In this document: piece after piece, positions 1-13,500 of the stretch | Layout of the letters: every line of letters begins with the position of its first letter | Position numbering within the stretch: the stretch's first letter is position 1 | Origin: Camarhynchus parvulus | Taxonomy: Eukaryota > Chordata > Aves > Passeriformes > Thraupidae | Reading direction: 5' to 3' | Length of the DNA stretch: 64,000 nucleotides | NCBI RefSeq assembly: GCF_901933205.1 | Contig: NC_044572.1 | Coordinates: 23,708,501 to 23,772,500 of the forward strand | Program-made: the position numbers and the translations under genes | The notes under the pieces: model-generated | Told to the model about the DNA's origin: nothing | The model's input: only the letters and a program-made list of their open reading frames with translations | The model's database searches: none

Positions 1-3000
1 AAACATATTACTGAGCTCTCATGACAGTTCTGGAATTGCCAATACAAGGGCTTCCAAAGCTAGACAAGCCTAGTATCTTTCCAGATATGTAAGAAATAAC
101 ATACAAAATAACTACCTAGATTCTTTCTGCTAGTCCATTTGCTCATTGTGACAACAGAAGTTAGGAATTCAAGCCCCTTCCTTGTTATCACAGAAAAATG
201 ATAAGGATAATCTCTTAATTACTAACTTAAATATATACAATATTCTTAGTGAAAAGCCTGAATACTGGTGATCCATGTGTACTCAGGAAGTCCTACAAGA
301 ACTCCCTAAAATGAGAACATCATGGGTGGAAAGGGTACAGCTTAATATTTGGGCAAGTGGGGCTTAGACACTCTGGTTGAGAAGATGCTGAGAAGTTGTT
401 TTGGGAAGAAGAGCAGTGAATTCAGAGTATGTAACTGCAGCTTTGAACGCATTATACAAAATGAGGGAGGTGTTGAAAGTCCATGATTATTTTACATAGT
501 GAAGAAAAAAATGTAAAGAGAAATGGTATAATGAGGGTACATGGAAGTTGTACACGAAATTTTAGAATCTGTGTTGTAGCAGTTAAGTCTAAGGAGTTTG
601 TATGTCTGTGTGTGTAAGAGCAAAAAAGTGATGGTGAAGAATCTCAAAAAGCTACAGCCAAGTAACATTTGCCAAGGAATCCTGCATCATGCCATGGGAA
701 GCCTGCCAAACTATATAGTCAGAGATATATTAAAAGGATGGGATGGGTTTTTTCTTTTCATATTACAAAATGTGAATAGCTAGTAAATAATTTTGTCAGA
801 TTCTCATTTACTTGTTATGAAGAAAATATTTTCATTTTAAGGATTAAAGCCATACATGACCTAAAACTGAAATTATGAGATGACTAGAAATAACATGATC
901 TGGACTGTCCTGTGGAAACCTTTATTCAGAGGGATTATTTCTGAGCTGATTCCTTAGCCACTCTTGTTGCTACCACTGTTTCTCTTTGACAAATTGCCTG
1001 CACAAGTCTGTACTACAGGTATGAAAAGAAAAAGTAAAGCAAAAGTAAGAAACAAAAAGTATCACCTTTTAAAGACAAAGATCATTGGCCTTCTGGAATG
1101 TAAGATGAATAAGGTGCAATATGAAACTTTAGTCTGAAAACAGGCTATGCTGACAAGAGTTCACACTCTGGACAGTTACCCACTTCCAGTCAAAAGTGAC
1201 TTGCTCAGCTGTTGTGTAATTCAGAGTTCTCATTTTAAACCTAACATTTTCTTGTACTTCTCTCTCTCCTTTCCCTTTAATAGTATCTCTGTGTGGGTGG
1301 GTGCCAGACACTGCATAGGAAGAAGTTACTTCATGTAGAGGTTATTATACTTGATCATAAATTGCTCAAAACTTTTACAAAACTTATCTTCTCTCCTCCA
1401 ATATGTAAGAAGAAAGATGACACAGATAAACATTACGACTGAGGAAATACTCTTCAGCTAAAATCTGACAGAAACCAGATCAGCCATCTTGAGTTTCTCA
1501 GTTTAGTCTTTAAAAGCCCAATTTATTTTATTCAAAAATCTATCATTCTTCAAGTTTGATAGTATCACAATTATGAATAAGAGCTCTAAGATGGGGCTAT
1601 GTCAGTACTGAACTATTATTAGAACCAGATCTAATGCATCAAAATAAATGAGATAAATGAGATAAGCTACAATAATTATTATTTTCCCTGGAGTTTCTCA
1701 CGTCACCCAGTACACAGAAGCAGATTAAAAAAGTGGTAGTTTTGCAAACTTCTAGTTCTGTGGCGTGTTGAATTTGCTCCCTATTGCTATCCAAAATGAA
1801 GCAAATTAATTCTCGGACTAAAGATAATATTCTGACCCCCAAATGTACATCTGGTCTAGTTCATAAGAAACATATGGGGTCTCCTTCTTGAAGAAGCAAA
1901 CCAAGAGCTTTCAGAGCTGGGTGCAGATACAAGCCAGTAAGGAAGGACCCAACTTCAGATGTTCCCTTTGCACGCATAACTGAAAGGGAAATGTTAGTAA
2001 AAGGGAAACCAAACAGAAGCACCATGCAGAGCTTTATGACCAAAGCAGGGCCAGCCTACTCTGTAGAGTGAAGTTTATCCAATATACATAATGATCTCCC
2101 TAAGTAAGAGAAAATATACCCATCTTCAAAGCTTCCTTAAGAAATGGCAAAGGGAATCTTTTTCTGGGTGTTTAAAATTTGCTTGATATCTTTCAGGTAA
2201 GCATAGTCCCAGCTGGCCTTGGAAGAGAATGATGGACCTTGTCCCCCACCACTGACATAAAAGGGAGCTTTTGCACAGACATCAATGACCCCAGGTTCAA
2301 GCCAAAGGAGATCTGCTTTCAAGCCTTTATTAAGAAATAAAAATCATGCTTCAAGAGAAGGATACATAGATTATATATATGTGTACACATATCTACATAC
2401 CCACACATATGAAGTTCCCAAAAGCAAGGTAAGTACAGATACAATCTTTGGCCAGAATATGCTGTAACACAGGCAGATCTCATCTGTTCCTGAGCAGAAC
2501 TGCTTCAGAACTCATCACTGAACATTATTTTTTGAAACAGAAAAGCCTTGATAGGTTGAACGTCCTTCACTTACTCTCTCATCATGCACGTCACAGTTCT
2601 CTTATCTGTGGACATTTGTTTCCCTGCAAGATTTGTAGGTTTTTTCACTAGGGCTTTAAGGGTTGTTATCTCAGCTCAGGAAGCATGATAGAATAGTGAC
2701 ACCTTGAAAACTGTGGCAACGTCTGAAGCAAATTCTGTAAATACATACACAACTGACCTTGGAAAAAGGGAAGGGAAAAAAATGTCTCTGCTCAGTGTGG
2801 AAAAAGAAGCATTCCTTTTGTTTTTACTGACAGTTCTACCAGCAATAAGTGAACTGTGTATTAAACACCCATCTCATAATTGTGAGCAGTTAAATTACAT
2901 CTACTTGTCCATCAGCAGTTTGAAATTAATGACATAACTAAACTGCATGCTTCTGCCTTTTGAAAGCAGCCTGAAAGAAATACTGATATGACACATACAA

Positions 3001-3276
3001 TATGGTCATGGTCTTCCCACAATCACTCAGTTCGATGCATTCTCTTCTCTTTCATAAACCTATTTCATATCCTTGTTTTACACGTGCACTCTTTAAAACT
3101 GTCACGTCTTTGCCCTTCTTGTGCAACTCAGTTGTGGGGTTTGAAGACAATAACTGAGGTATGGATTAGATAAAGGCTGTCCTATGTGGAAGGGTAGGAG
3201 CCAAGAGGGCTCCTCACTCTCCTGTTCATTCAAACAAGCAATGGTGCAAATCAGTGTGCAGGACACTGTGCAGGCA

Positions 3277-3300
3277 GTGTGTGTGTGTGTGTGTGTGTGT
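3277..3300. repeat. (GT)12 dinucleotide microsatellite
   Basis: Twelve uninterrupted GT units are followed by TTGTG. On the CDK6 sense strand this is an AC repeat. It is likely polymorphic. Confidence 0.98.
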
Positions 3301-6300
3301 TTGTGCAGAGAACCTCAAGCCTGTGAACAAATTTGCCCATATTTTCCTTGAACAGATCTATATCCTCCCTCCAGAGCAGGTCAGAGCTGTTTTTCATCAC
3401 TTCTTTGATTTAACTCATAATTTACTCCTCACTTAAAAATGCAGTAGACAGCACTCCAAAATGACACATTTTAGCGAGACTGAAGATGCTCTTTAAATCC
3501 TGTATTTTGAAGAAATGGTTTTAGAACACCTGTATCACAGCAAAAGACCAAACTTCAAGGTAAACAAGAGGAGTTGCAGTCTGTTCCTAGTCTTTATCAA
3601 TTAAATGAAATGAAAGCAGTCTTCTACATGAAGTCTTCTATATCTGCTCCTTCATCCTGTATCCTGAAATTTCACTGTGAAAATCTTTTCAAATCACAGT
3701 TTTCAGATACAGGATAATTAATTTTTTTCTAGTTCTACAATTTTTCCTGCAATGCCAAAATGACTTCAAGAAAGCTCGTCTGTTGACACTTACCCTTTTA
3801 AAATGGGCTTTGCTCAAGAGTGCCTCTAATGCTGGACTAATTTTAATCAAGGGGGTGGATATAGAACAGGTTTTAAAGTCTGAGGCCCTCTCATTAAAAT
3901 TCAATAATGTTCTACAAACTGGATATATTTTCATTCAGATTGCTTTCATGGTACAGCTTTAGGCTAGTAGGTTTTGTGCCATTAGGTTGACTTCTCTTGG
4001 AATAAATTCTTTTAAACCAAATGTTTAACCTTGTTACCATTCTTGTATCAGGTGAAACACTATGCACACATAACTACTGCCCAGAGGGAACTAACTCTTA
4101 CCTACCTGGGATTCTTCCTTATCAAATGGAAAAGAAAGTTACAACACATACACCAGTCTACATGCTGGTTCATCTGACCTCCCCAAAGATACTGAGTAAA
4201 TTAACATCCAAGTATGTGTTCCCAGGTTTTCTTGGGCTTCATCTCTATCTTAGTAATGCTAAGCAATGAGCTTCACAGATTAAAGTTTACTCAATGGATA
4301 AAGAGCTTATACTCTAAACACTTAATACAAAATAATGTGAAAGAATAATGCCACAAATGATGATTTATTTTCACCATTATGAGCAACATAGAAAATGGTG
4401 CATCTATGTGATTAAATTACTAGTCTAACTTTGAAAAAAACCCCACCAACAGACTCTAGAACTGGGAAGAGTAAGGCAAAAAAGCAAGTATCTGACTATA
4501 AGAGCATCAGAAAAATTCTGTTAAGTCAATCTTTTCAGTCAGCTGCAGTAATACAGTGACAGAGTGACAATGAGGTAATGGAGGCTGCACATGGGCACTC
4601 TGTGAGACTTCAGAAAAGGGAGCTTCAAGAGATGGCAAATTTCCATGTTTGAAGGGAAATACAGAATTCAAAGATGTTCTCACAATCTGGAACATGAAAT
4701 TCTCAATGCAGAATAAAATCTAAGGAAAAATGAATTTTTTTTCCCTTCTGGAAAAACATTAAAGGCTAAGAGACAGAATCCTTGGGTTTTCTCTCCATCT
4801 GGGCTTCAGCTGCTCCTGTGCGGTGTCAAGTACATGTTTTGATCTGTGATCACTTCATTTGCTCCCATACTAGGTGTTAATGGCACCTGTTGCTTTAAGC
4901 CCCTCTAGATTTTCAGATAAACCTGAAACATCAGAACTGTGCCCACCCACAACTAATACATCTCATCACCCTCAGCTGTAATAAAACACTCTTGGTCAGA
5001 AAAAATTCTGTAAATGGACTATAACCCTTCAGACAAGAAAGGCAGAGAAAACATTTCACTACTAAATGGCTGTTATGTGAGCAGAGGTTAAATTTCAATT
5101 TCAACCTTTTTCCCCAGCTGCTGAGTCTGAGTGTCAAAAGACATGAAAGTGGATTAGAAGGATGGTGTGAAGAAAATACTTTAATTTTTAGCAGCTGTGC
5201 TGGCTTACAGTGAATTGATAAACACCTGCAGAAAAGCTTGAGATAAATATTTAAGGTAGAAAGTTACGTACAGCAACCATGCGAGGAAAACTGATACAGT
5301 TTTCAAAGGCCAGTTAAACTAGCTACAACTTTGCCCTAAGCAATACTTTGTCCCATGCAATACGCTCTTAGAAGAGAAGCTGTGAGATTTACATTCACTG
5401 GCCCATGACAGTGTACAGTAATCCAAGTTCACCTATTAGGAGCTCTCTGGTTATTTATCCTGTTCAGCTTTTAGTGATTTCACATAAAATTTTTCTCCCC
5501 ACTTGAATCCTAACCAAAAGAAAGAGTAAGTTAGTTTTTATATTAAAGAGAAAACTGAAAACCTAACTCCCAGATGATGACACTGCTCAGATGCCACCCT
5601 CCCCTATGCAACTGCAGGACATTTTGTGCTGTAGATTTGTGTTACCAGGCTCCCCAAATTTTTTTTTAATGCTATTATCTCTGCTTTGCCGTTACTGAAC
5701 CATAAGCCTTTTGTGCTGTCTATGGCACAGCTCTATTGGTTTTTGACATAATTTTAATGGGAAAAGCACACAACTCTATCTTTCCAAAATGAACATTCCC
5801 TCAGTCTCTGAAATACCGAGCATATGCAGCTCCTTGAATCACCCATATCATGAACTCTTCTTTCCCCACATTACCAAAGTGTTTACCACCTTTATGTCCA
5901 CTACAAGAAGTTGCTCAAGATCCAGATGGAGATGGCTGTCATTTCTGAAAAAAACCCAACCTAATCTGTTCAGAATTAAAGAAAAAAACAGAATCCTCTT
6001 CTGGAGCAAGTGTATAATCAAGTAAAAGCCTCCCCCTGTGGTAAGCCATTTTATGCCTTGCTTTTCATACAGTTGTGGCTGGCATGTTTGCCAAAAATAA
6101 AGGGTTTGCTAAAAAGTCTAGGCCCTCTTTAAACTCAGCTCGCACTTTCCAGCAAAACGCCCTCAAAATCAAACTCTTAAAAGATCCAGGAGATGAGCAT
6201 CACCTACGTCTCCTTTTGCAATTACTTTACAGGAATGGAAAAATGATTCCAAGGCAGGACAGAAGCAAGCAAGTCTGTTTCTGTGCTTGAGTGGGTAGGA

Positions 6301-7281
6301 ACCCACCCAGAATATGGTTCTGACTCTGTACATGTACTCTTTCACTGCTAATGGTCTGATGAGATCTAGGTTTAACTGAGCACCTTCATTCTTACAGCAG
6401 CACAGTATGATTAATCACTGCCAAACAGGCTTAATTTAACAGCTACAGATAGAAACATTACACAAAGATCTCCTGCTATGTATACTTCTTTAGATGCTGA
6501 AAGCTTGCCCCAAATTATTTGGATATAAAGAGCACTTAAAAATTATTAAATTGTGTAGAACAGCATGTATGCTGTACTGACATAATCATAAAACCTGTTT
6601 CGTGGACATAATCTAATAAAAAAGATCTGATAATTCAGTGTAGTTGGTGAAATGCTGGATGATATAGCTCATTGAGTTATGTACCTTTAGGTAACTGATT
6701 CAGACTCAGTGAAAATCAATAGTAACTGAATCTTCATGCCAATTTACTCCAGTTCAGTTGAATAAATGAGTGGAAATGAAGTAATCCCTTGGATGAAATT
6801 CGTATTTGACAAATGTCTATATTCCGAAAGCACTTACTACTGGCCAACTTTGATATGTTAGGAGAGAAACTACAAATATGGAGCATATTTAAGTAAAAGA
6901 AGAAACACTTTCTCAGAGTTTGTCTTAAGAGTTGCATCTGGATGGAATTCATTCAGTGCATCTAAAGGGAAGCATAAAAGGAAAGCAGAGCAGATTATGT
7001 ATGAGTTTCTGCAAGAAGTCACATGGTTTGACCATGCAGATAGATGGTTCCTAAAGCACTGCAAAACTCAGCATGCCACAAGCACAAGAGAACAGCCAGG
7101 CAGGTCACAGGCTGACACCAAGAGCCTGTCAAATCCTGGCTCTGCCTCCAGCAGTCAGCACACCATGGTGGCTCTGTCTCACATGGACTCATCTGCACAG
7201 GGCCAGCAGGTCAGGCAGCAAGCAAACGCAATCGCAGTGCCACAGGCTGTGTGCAAACAAAAATCAGAAGCAAGGCAACAA

Positions 7282-7423
7282 CACGTGCTTTCATATCACA
7301 AAGCAAACTATGGCTTCAAAGGAAGAAGCGACAGGAATTGCTGTGACTTAGGGTGAGCTGTATCCTGCCAACACCAGGCCCCCGATGGCAATGGCAGCTC
7401 CAGCTACACGTGGGTAACACGTG
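7282..7423. promoter_or_regulatory. Candidate E-box cluster (three CACGTG within 142 bp)
   Basis: CACGTG occurs at 7282-7287, 7407-7412 and 7418-7423, the last two separated by five bases. The motif contains CpG, which is scarce in the surrounding intron. The patch (about 7070-7560) is GC-richer than its neighbours. MYC/MAX, USF or TFE-type factors bind this sequence in general. Use as an enhancer here is unproven, and a GC-rich repeat remnant is an alternative. Confidence 0.3.
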
Positions 7424-8967
7424 CTGCTCTGTGGCAAGTGGCACAGCAGGAGAGGCTGTGGCCACCTCCCTTCCTCACCAAGTTAGGACTCTATCCAGGT
7501 CTTTGACATCTGCTGGCAAGTTCTCTCCAGTGGCCTCAACCCTGCAATACAGGTAAGCTTTTCCACAGAGACAATGGGGAGCTGCCTTTGGGCACCATGA
7601 TTTCCTTGGAGAAATTGCTTTCCAGAAATCTAAATTTCAAACCTGCTTTCTCGTTGACATTTTGAGGTCTTCTCTCACAGCCAATTATTTACTTGGTACA
7701 AAATAGTACAATGTCTCAGAAAGCTGTTATGTTTTGCTCTGCTATCCTCAGCTGTTTTTAAACTCCAGAGATTGTCTGTTCCTTTAGGTCTGCTTTCCAC
7801 TTCTCTCATGCACATTTATGGGGTTTTATTAGATATAAAGAACATTTAACAGCCTTGGTGTCCAATATACATGGAGAAGTGCTAGTCTGAAGTTGTTGAA
7901 AAACTCAAATATAAGACAGATTAGTCCTATATACTTCTCAACTAGTACATATTGTCTTTACAACTGACCAATGGTAGCTGATTATTAGACTTCTTTTTGG
8001 ACAATCAAACACAGAAAATTCAGTAAAGGCTGCCCAGATCAAAATGTCTGACTAGACACTCAATTTGGGAAAAAACTCCCACACTGGGGAGCTCAGCAAC
8101 ATGAATCACAGTTAAAGTCTAGTCTTTTTCCCTCCTCTCCAGAGTGCACCAGTGTCCAGGAAAGGATCCCAGGAATTTAAATACCGTTTTGTAGCCATTT
8201 TCCTATGAAAGAGAAAAGTAAATAAAAACAATGTTTAGTTGTATTACGAGTCAAACGAAAGTACACAGAGGTTCCCCCAGTCAAACTCTAGGCAGAAAGC
8301 AAAGTCTTTCCCAGCCAAGTTCCTGCAGAGGGAAGCTGTGTGAAAGAGCCACGAGACCCTTTCAAACAGAAAGTCTTTGGGCAGTGTACAGCTGGCTATC
8401 CCTCTTCAGGCTAGAGAGCAAGGGGCATGGATGACATTGCTCCGCTTCTCTCCTGTTCTCTGGCTAGTGGAGTGACTGCTAAAAACAATCTGCAGCTGGG
8501 GATCCCACCAAAGCAGCCCTCAGGCTGCTCGGGCTTATCGCAGGTATGAACTTGTCTTGGAGATGCTCCAGAGGACACAAAGGTGTTCACAGCAACTGGC
8601 CAGAAGCTGTGCCCAGCATAGCTCAGATCCAGATGTTTCTGCTGCCAGCTGCATTTCCAAATACCCACTGCAAACACTAGGATGTTAAGACCAAGGACGT
8701 ACATCATGACTGACATGTTGTGGTCTTTCTCTTAACCTCAAGCTCTTTTCCTCTGACCTCTGGCAAGACTAATTCAGATTGTCACAGACTGGAACACCGA
8801 GCCTCTAAGGAATGCATGTATTTTTAAGGACTATGTGTTCGGGGGGATTCCAGCCTAGTGCTGTGCCACCTGCAATGAAGAAGCTACGGGAAGCCCTCCA
8901 GGAGACCTCTCGCATGAGGTGCTATCTGGGCTGTGTGCAGCCACTGGCTGCCAGCCCAGAGCCACCC

Positions 8968-8985
8968 GGTCCTGGTCCTGGTCCC
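8968..8985. repeat. 6-bp repeat GGTCCT, three units
   Basis: GGTCCTGGTCCTGGTCCC lies in a locally GC-richer stretch. It produces the repeated PGPGPG in an otherwise meaningless frame. Confidence 0.9.
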
Positions 8986-11755
8986 TCGGCCACTGCCTTG
9001 CCTGACACGACCCCACACCTGAACCAAACAGTCAAATTAAACTTAGTCAGCTAGCACCATTTCATATTTGTACCACTGCTTCAGGGTTCCCTTCTGGTTT
9101 TTTGTCATGGCTAGTGGCAGTTTTTGGTTTCTATGGTTTATCAACGGTTTCCCTTACCAACAGATCTATTCCTCTGACTGAAAGTCTGGCACAGCTGGAA
9201 ACTAGAAGCAAAACCACAAGTGAATGGCCTGGCACTGCCACCCATCTCCAACCACAAACCCATACAGTTACTGGATTTAACTAACGGCTATCAATCACCC
9301 CAACTGCAGACAAACAGGTATCAACTAGAAAAGGCTTGAGGAAAAATGTGAGCTAAAAACCAACATAGTAAATTTCTTTTAATGAGGTGATGCTGTCTTG
9401 GAAATGCATTCATTTCTTACTCAATACTTATGGCATTACTCTGAGTGTTTCCCCTTCTCTCTATTAAAGTGTGTTTGTCCTTTGCCTAAAGCAATGCAAG
9501 TTCTGCCTTGGAGGCCAGGTTAAACAGAAAACAATCCTCATTATCCAAAAAACTGGAAAAACATGAACAAGTGCAGTCTTCTGCTTCCTTTTATATTAAG
9601 TTTCCTTAAGTGTGAAGCAGAATGTCACTGTTGTTCTATCAGATCACTAAGGTCACTCAGTTGAACTGTGGCTTGTGTCCATTCAACTTTAAAAATACTT
9701 GAAAAAAATTTTCGTAATAAGGTGGCCACTTATCTGGGGAGGAAGAAAAAAATTCCAGTTTATTAGGTCTAGTTTGGAAAAATGATGAGCCTCCCACACA
9801 CCCCTATGCACATGGGATAAAAAGTGCAAAGCACAGAATTTTGAATGCTGACAAGATCTTTCTAAGGAACAAACCTTCTCCCAGTACAGTTGGTCTGGAC
9901 TGTGGTGAACTTTTATGGCACTTGCAACTTAAATCATACTTGTAACAAAACAAGATAATTTCCAAAAATGGCAGAAACAAACTCAGGCCGGAATTGTACA
10001 GTACTTTGGTTCAAAGGTTGCAAATTAAGCTGTGTAGCTTTTACAGTCCTAAGCTGCAACATCTACCACTGCTTGTTAGAACCACAGACAAAACAGAAAA
10101 AGTAAGCTGTTATTTTAGTTCTTTCTGCTACCAAGATCTAACTGTAAGCAAGCACACAAGTGAATGATTACACTTTCGAGCTCTTGGTCCACTAGATATG
10201 TTGGTTTAAGGTTCACTGGAAAACAGCAGATAATGTGATTGCAAAGTCTGTGTTTAAATTGCTGCGTGATAAAGAGACCCATTCTTTCTTAAACCGCATT
10301 TAAAATGTTTGGCAGTTTATATGGAAAACCTAACTTATAAGCAGCATTCATGGCTGTACTTACTCAGTTGCTTTTTGCCATGGCTCTACTGTCTTGGTTT
10401 TATTACACCTTCCCTCCCAACATCCAGTTATACATCCTATTTTTTCTTTTGTTAACAGAGTCCTCTGCTTCTCTCTCTAGCTTTCTCTTCTTTCCAACCT
10501 AAAGAAGACTGAAAAAATATTACAGATCTTTTCTCTGCTTTTGAAAGACATTTCAGAAATGTGCTGAAGATAAGAGAACACAGCATGAGAAGGAAAAGTT
10601 AAGCTAAGAACTGAAAAGAAGTAGAAATTTTCCATGTGGAGGAATATAGGATCTAGTAGGCAAAGCCAAATATTCCTACTGCTGCACAGCTACCATGCCC
10701 ACTTAAAACAGTGAGGACTAAAATACCAGATATGCTGAAGCACAGGAAAATAACTGACAAGGAATTAAGATGCATCTGAAATGATACTGTGTCATAGAAA
10801 TATGCCTCACAATTCGTTGCATGGCAGTATTCATATTTTAGAGGCTCTTTATCATCTTCAGAGCCTCTTTTCAGACTGCGAAAGAATGTGCTCTTGGTAC
10901 TGTTCTTGTATGTGCAGAAAGGTAAAATAAAACTGAAGTTTTCACTACTATCAATCAGAGTTGTCTTTCTTTCTCACATTCAGTAATTCCAGGATTTCAT
11001 CTGCAATATCCATACACACAGAGAGAAGTTAAAATATTAGTGTGTTGACAGTTCCCAATGGCGTGCAAATAAAGATAATTTTAAAAAGACAAGGAATATA
11101 ATCCTTTCCCATAGAAATCAGGCTAAGTTTATCAACTGATTTTAGTTTGAGAGAGTTCTGTCTATGGTGGTTTATATGAATATGTAGTCTCTCTGTTCTG
11201 CTCCTATCCAAACCCAGGTATCTGCAGTCACATCACTGATGCACCTGGGCTGCAGCTGGAATATGTCCTATACTTAGAAAAACAAGCTCTTTATTAAATT
11301 GTAAAGTATTTTGCTGATAATGTTTCAGTATATGATACTTTACTGTTGATCACGGGCTTTAAACAAATGTTTCTGCTTTCATAAAGGTTTGGATAATTGA
11401 ATAATATGAACCAAAATAAAAATTTAAGTAATGACATGCTGTTACTTAATTTGAAGTGAGGGCCATTTAGCACACATAAACAACCCCTCCATTGGGTATG
11501 CATTTCCAGAGTTACAGACTGATTATTCCTCAAGACCATTCAACAGCAAAACAACTCATCGTAAGGAATGACTAACCCAGATTATGTCAGGAGTACAGGA
11601 CACAGTACTTTTAAATTTCCAAGCAATTCTCTGCAATAGCAGGATTTCTGTGAACAATTTTCCCCAAAGCCCACTGTCTTCTTTACTTCAATCTCCAGAT
11701 GAAGAACACACTTAGGCCATTGAGAACCTACAGCGCTCTGGCATGTTGCCAGATG

Positions 11756-11771
11756 TTTTTTTTTTTTTTTT
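11756..11771. repeat. Poly(T) run, 16 bases
   Basis: A run of 16 T on the plus strand is not attached to any recognisable retrotransposed gene. Comparable runs are A16 at 28507-28522, T14 at 49862-49875, T12 at 19229-19240 and A12 at 15109-15120. Confidence 0.95.
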
Positions 11772-12897
11772 GAAAGGGTGAGCTTAAAAGCCTGTATCTG
11801 TGAGAGATTAGCACCTACAGAACAGCTAATTGAGACCAAATGAGAGCATGATGAAACTGATGCTAGTTAGGACAGACTTAGGAAGAACCGGACTGCAGAT
11901 CTCTCCCAAGAGAAAAGCTGCCTGTCCCATTCAAAGCACCAGGGAACTGCAGGCTCTGTTACAAGTTATCACTTTGTTGCCTCTGGTAACAAACAGGAAC
12001 TGAACATCTTTCTCTGGATAAGGACATGCATACAGCAGCTCACATACTCATGGTTAGACTTCCTTTATAGATAGCTTTTCGTGTGTGTGTTTGTGTGTGT
12101 AGTGTTTTAGCAGACAGGTAACAATAATCATACTCCTAGAGTGGCTTTAATTCGGGCAAATTTAACTTATACACTCTCTTTTGCTTGTGCCATTTGTTGG
12201 ATGAACATGATCAAGTGGTTGAAGAAAGAAACAGCCAAGTGTAACCCTCATGAAGCCCAGAAGAGACTGTGAATTCCACCCTTAGCCTCAACTCTCAGCT
12301 GACAGTTCTTCATAACTCCCACATATATTGCATCCCTTATTTTGCACAAAAGTCTCACAGTCCTGGGTTCATATCACAGATGAGGCAGCTGCAAGCTCGT
12401 ACAGCATCACTGATAGAAGTGCAAGGAAGCTGGGGACGCCACTACACAACACCCTCTCCTGCCTTGCCAGTTTGCACTCTTTTACAGAGATTGCTTCAAG
12501 TCCTGTACTGTGCACATTAACAGAGAATAGCTTTGCCACTATTTGTGCAACCCTGTCACACTGAATTGTTTCTGAAGAGGTTACAATCCCCTTTGAAGTC
12601 AGGGTTAATTTCAACAATGATTTCAGTGAAGCCAAGACTTTATGATCCCACTAAAAAGTTAGTCTTTTCAACTCAATGGCAGAAATTCAAACTTCCCCAT
12701 CCAGCTTCAGGTTTTGGAGACAGCTTAAAAAAAGGTGTTCTTGTTACACTTGGCTACTTCTTTCTGCAACCACTTGATCATCTTCATCCCACAAAGTATT
12801 AACTGAAACTTCAAATGCAGAGTTGACTCTGCTGCTCTTCCTTTGCTCACAAGTCAGGGAGAGGTAGAAGGGAGGGGCACATTCTGAGTGGGTCCTC

Positions 12898-13500
12898 CTT
12901 CTCAGGATCACAGGAACACTGGTGTTGGAGGAGACCTTGAAGGTCATCCAGTCCAACCACCAATCCAGCAGCACCATGATCACTCCCGAACCATAGCCCC
13001 AAGTGCCACATCCATCTCTTGAACACTTTCAGAGACAGTGACTCCACTATGTCCCTGGACAACTTATTCCAATGTCTGACCACTCCTGGACTGAATTTTT
13101 TTTTTCTAATAACTAATTTGAACCTTCCCTGGCTCAGCCTACTGCCATTTCCTCTTGTTCTGTCACTTGAGACATGGCAGATGAGACCCGCCCCCACCTC
13201 ACTACAATCTCCTTTCAGGCAGCTGTAGAGAGCAGTGAGGTCCTGCCCCATCTCCTTTTCTCCACAACAACCCCAGTTCCCTCAGCTGCTTCTCAGGGGA
13301 CATGTTTTCTAGACTCTTCACCAGCTCCATTTCCCTTTTCTGGACACCCTCCAGCACCTCAATGTCCTTTTTGAAGTGAGGGACCCAGAATAGAACACAG
13401 CATTCAAAGTATGATCTTACCAACGCTGAGTACAGAGGGACAATCACTTCCCCAGTCCTGCTGACCACACTCCTTCTATGGTCTCCTTTCACAAACCCAT
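12898..13500 (-). mobile_element. CR1 LINE, 5'-truncated 3' fragment with the end of the reverse-transcriptase ORF
   Basis: On the minus strand a frame at 13492-13202 reads [20 protein letters not shown], then [20 protein letters not shown] and LRELGLL. A second frame at 13251-12847 continues [19 protein letters not shown], then SSDRTRGNGSRLSQGRFKL and VVRHWNKLSRDIVESLSLKV. These are the well-known C-terminal blocks of the CR1 ORF2 product. The change of frame near 13240-13270 and the in-frame decay show the copy is dead. The 3' end is near 12898, where the minus strand reads TTCAAGGTCTCCTCCAAC and then TTCCTGTGATCC, a degraded CR1 terminal segment. The 5' limit near 13500 is approximate. Only about 600 bp of a roughly 4.5-kb element remain, the usual outcome of truncated target-primed reverse transcription. 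Confidence 0.93.

Noticed and set aside
6997..7356. 119-codon plus-strand open frame
   Set aside because: The Gln/Ser/Ala-rich translation follows the local GC rise; a second overlapping frame (7073-7351) is equally open, which argues against coding.
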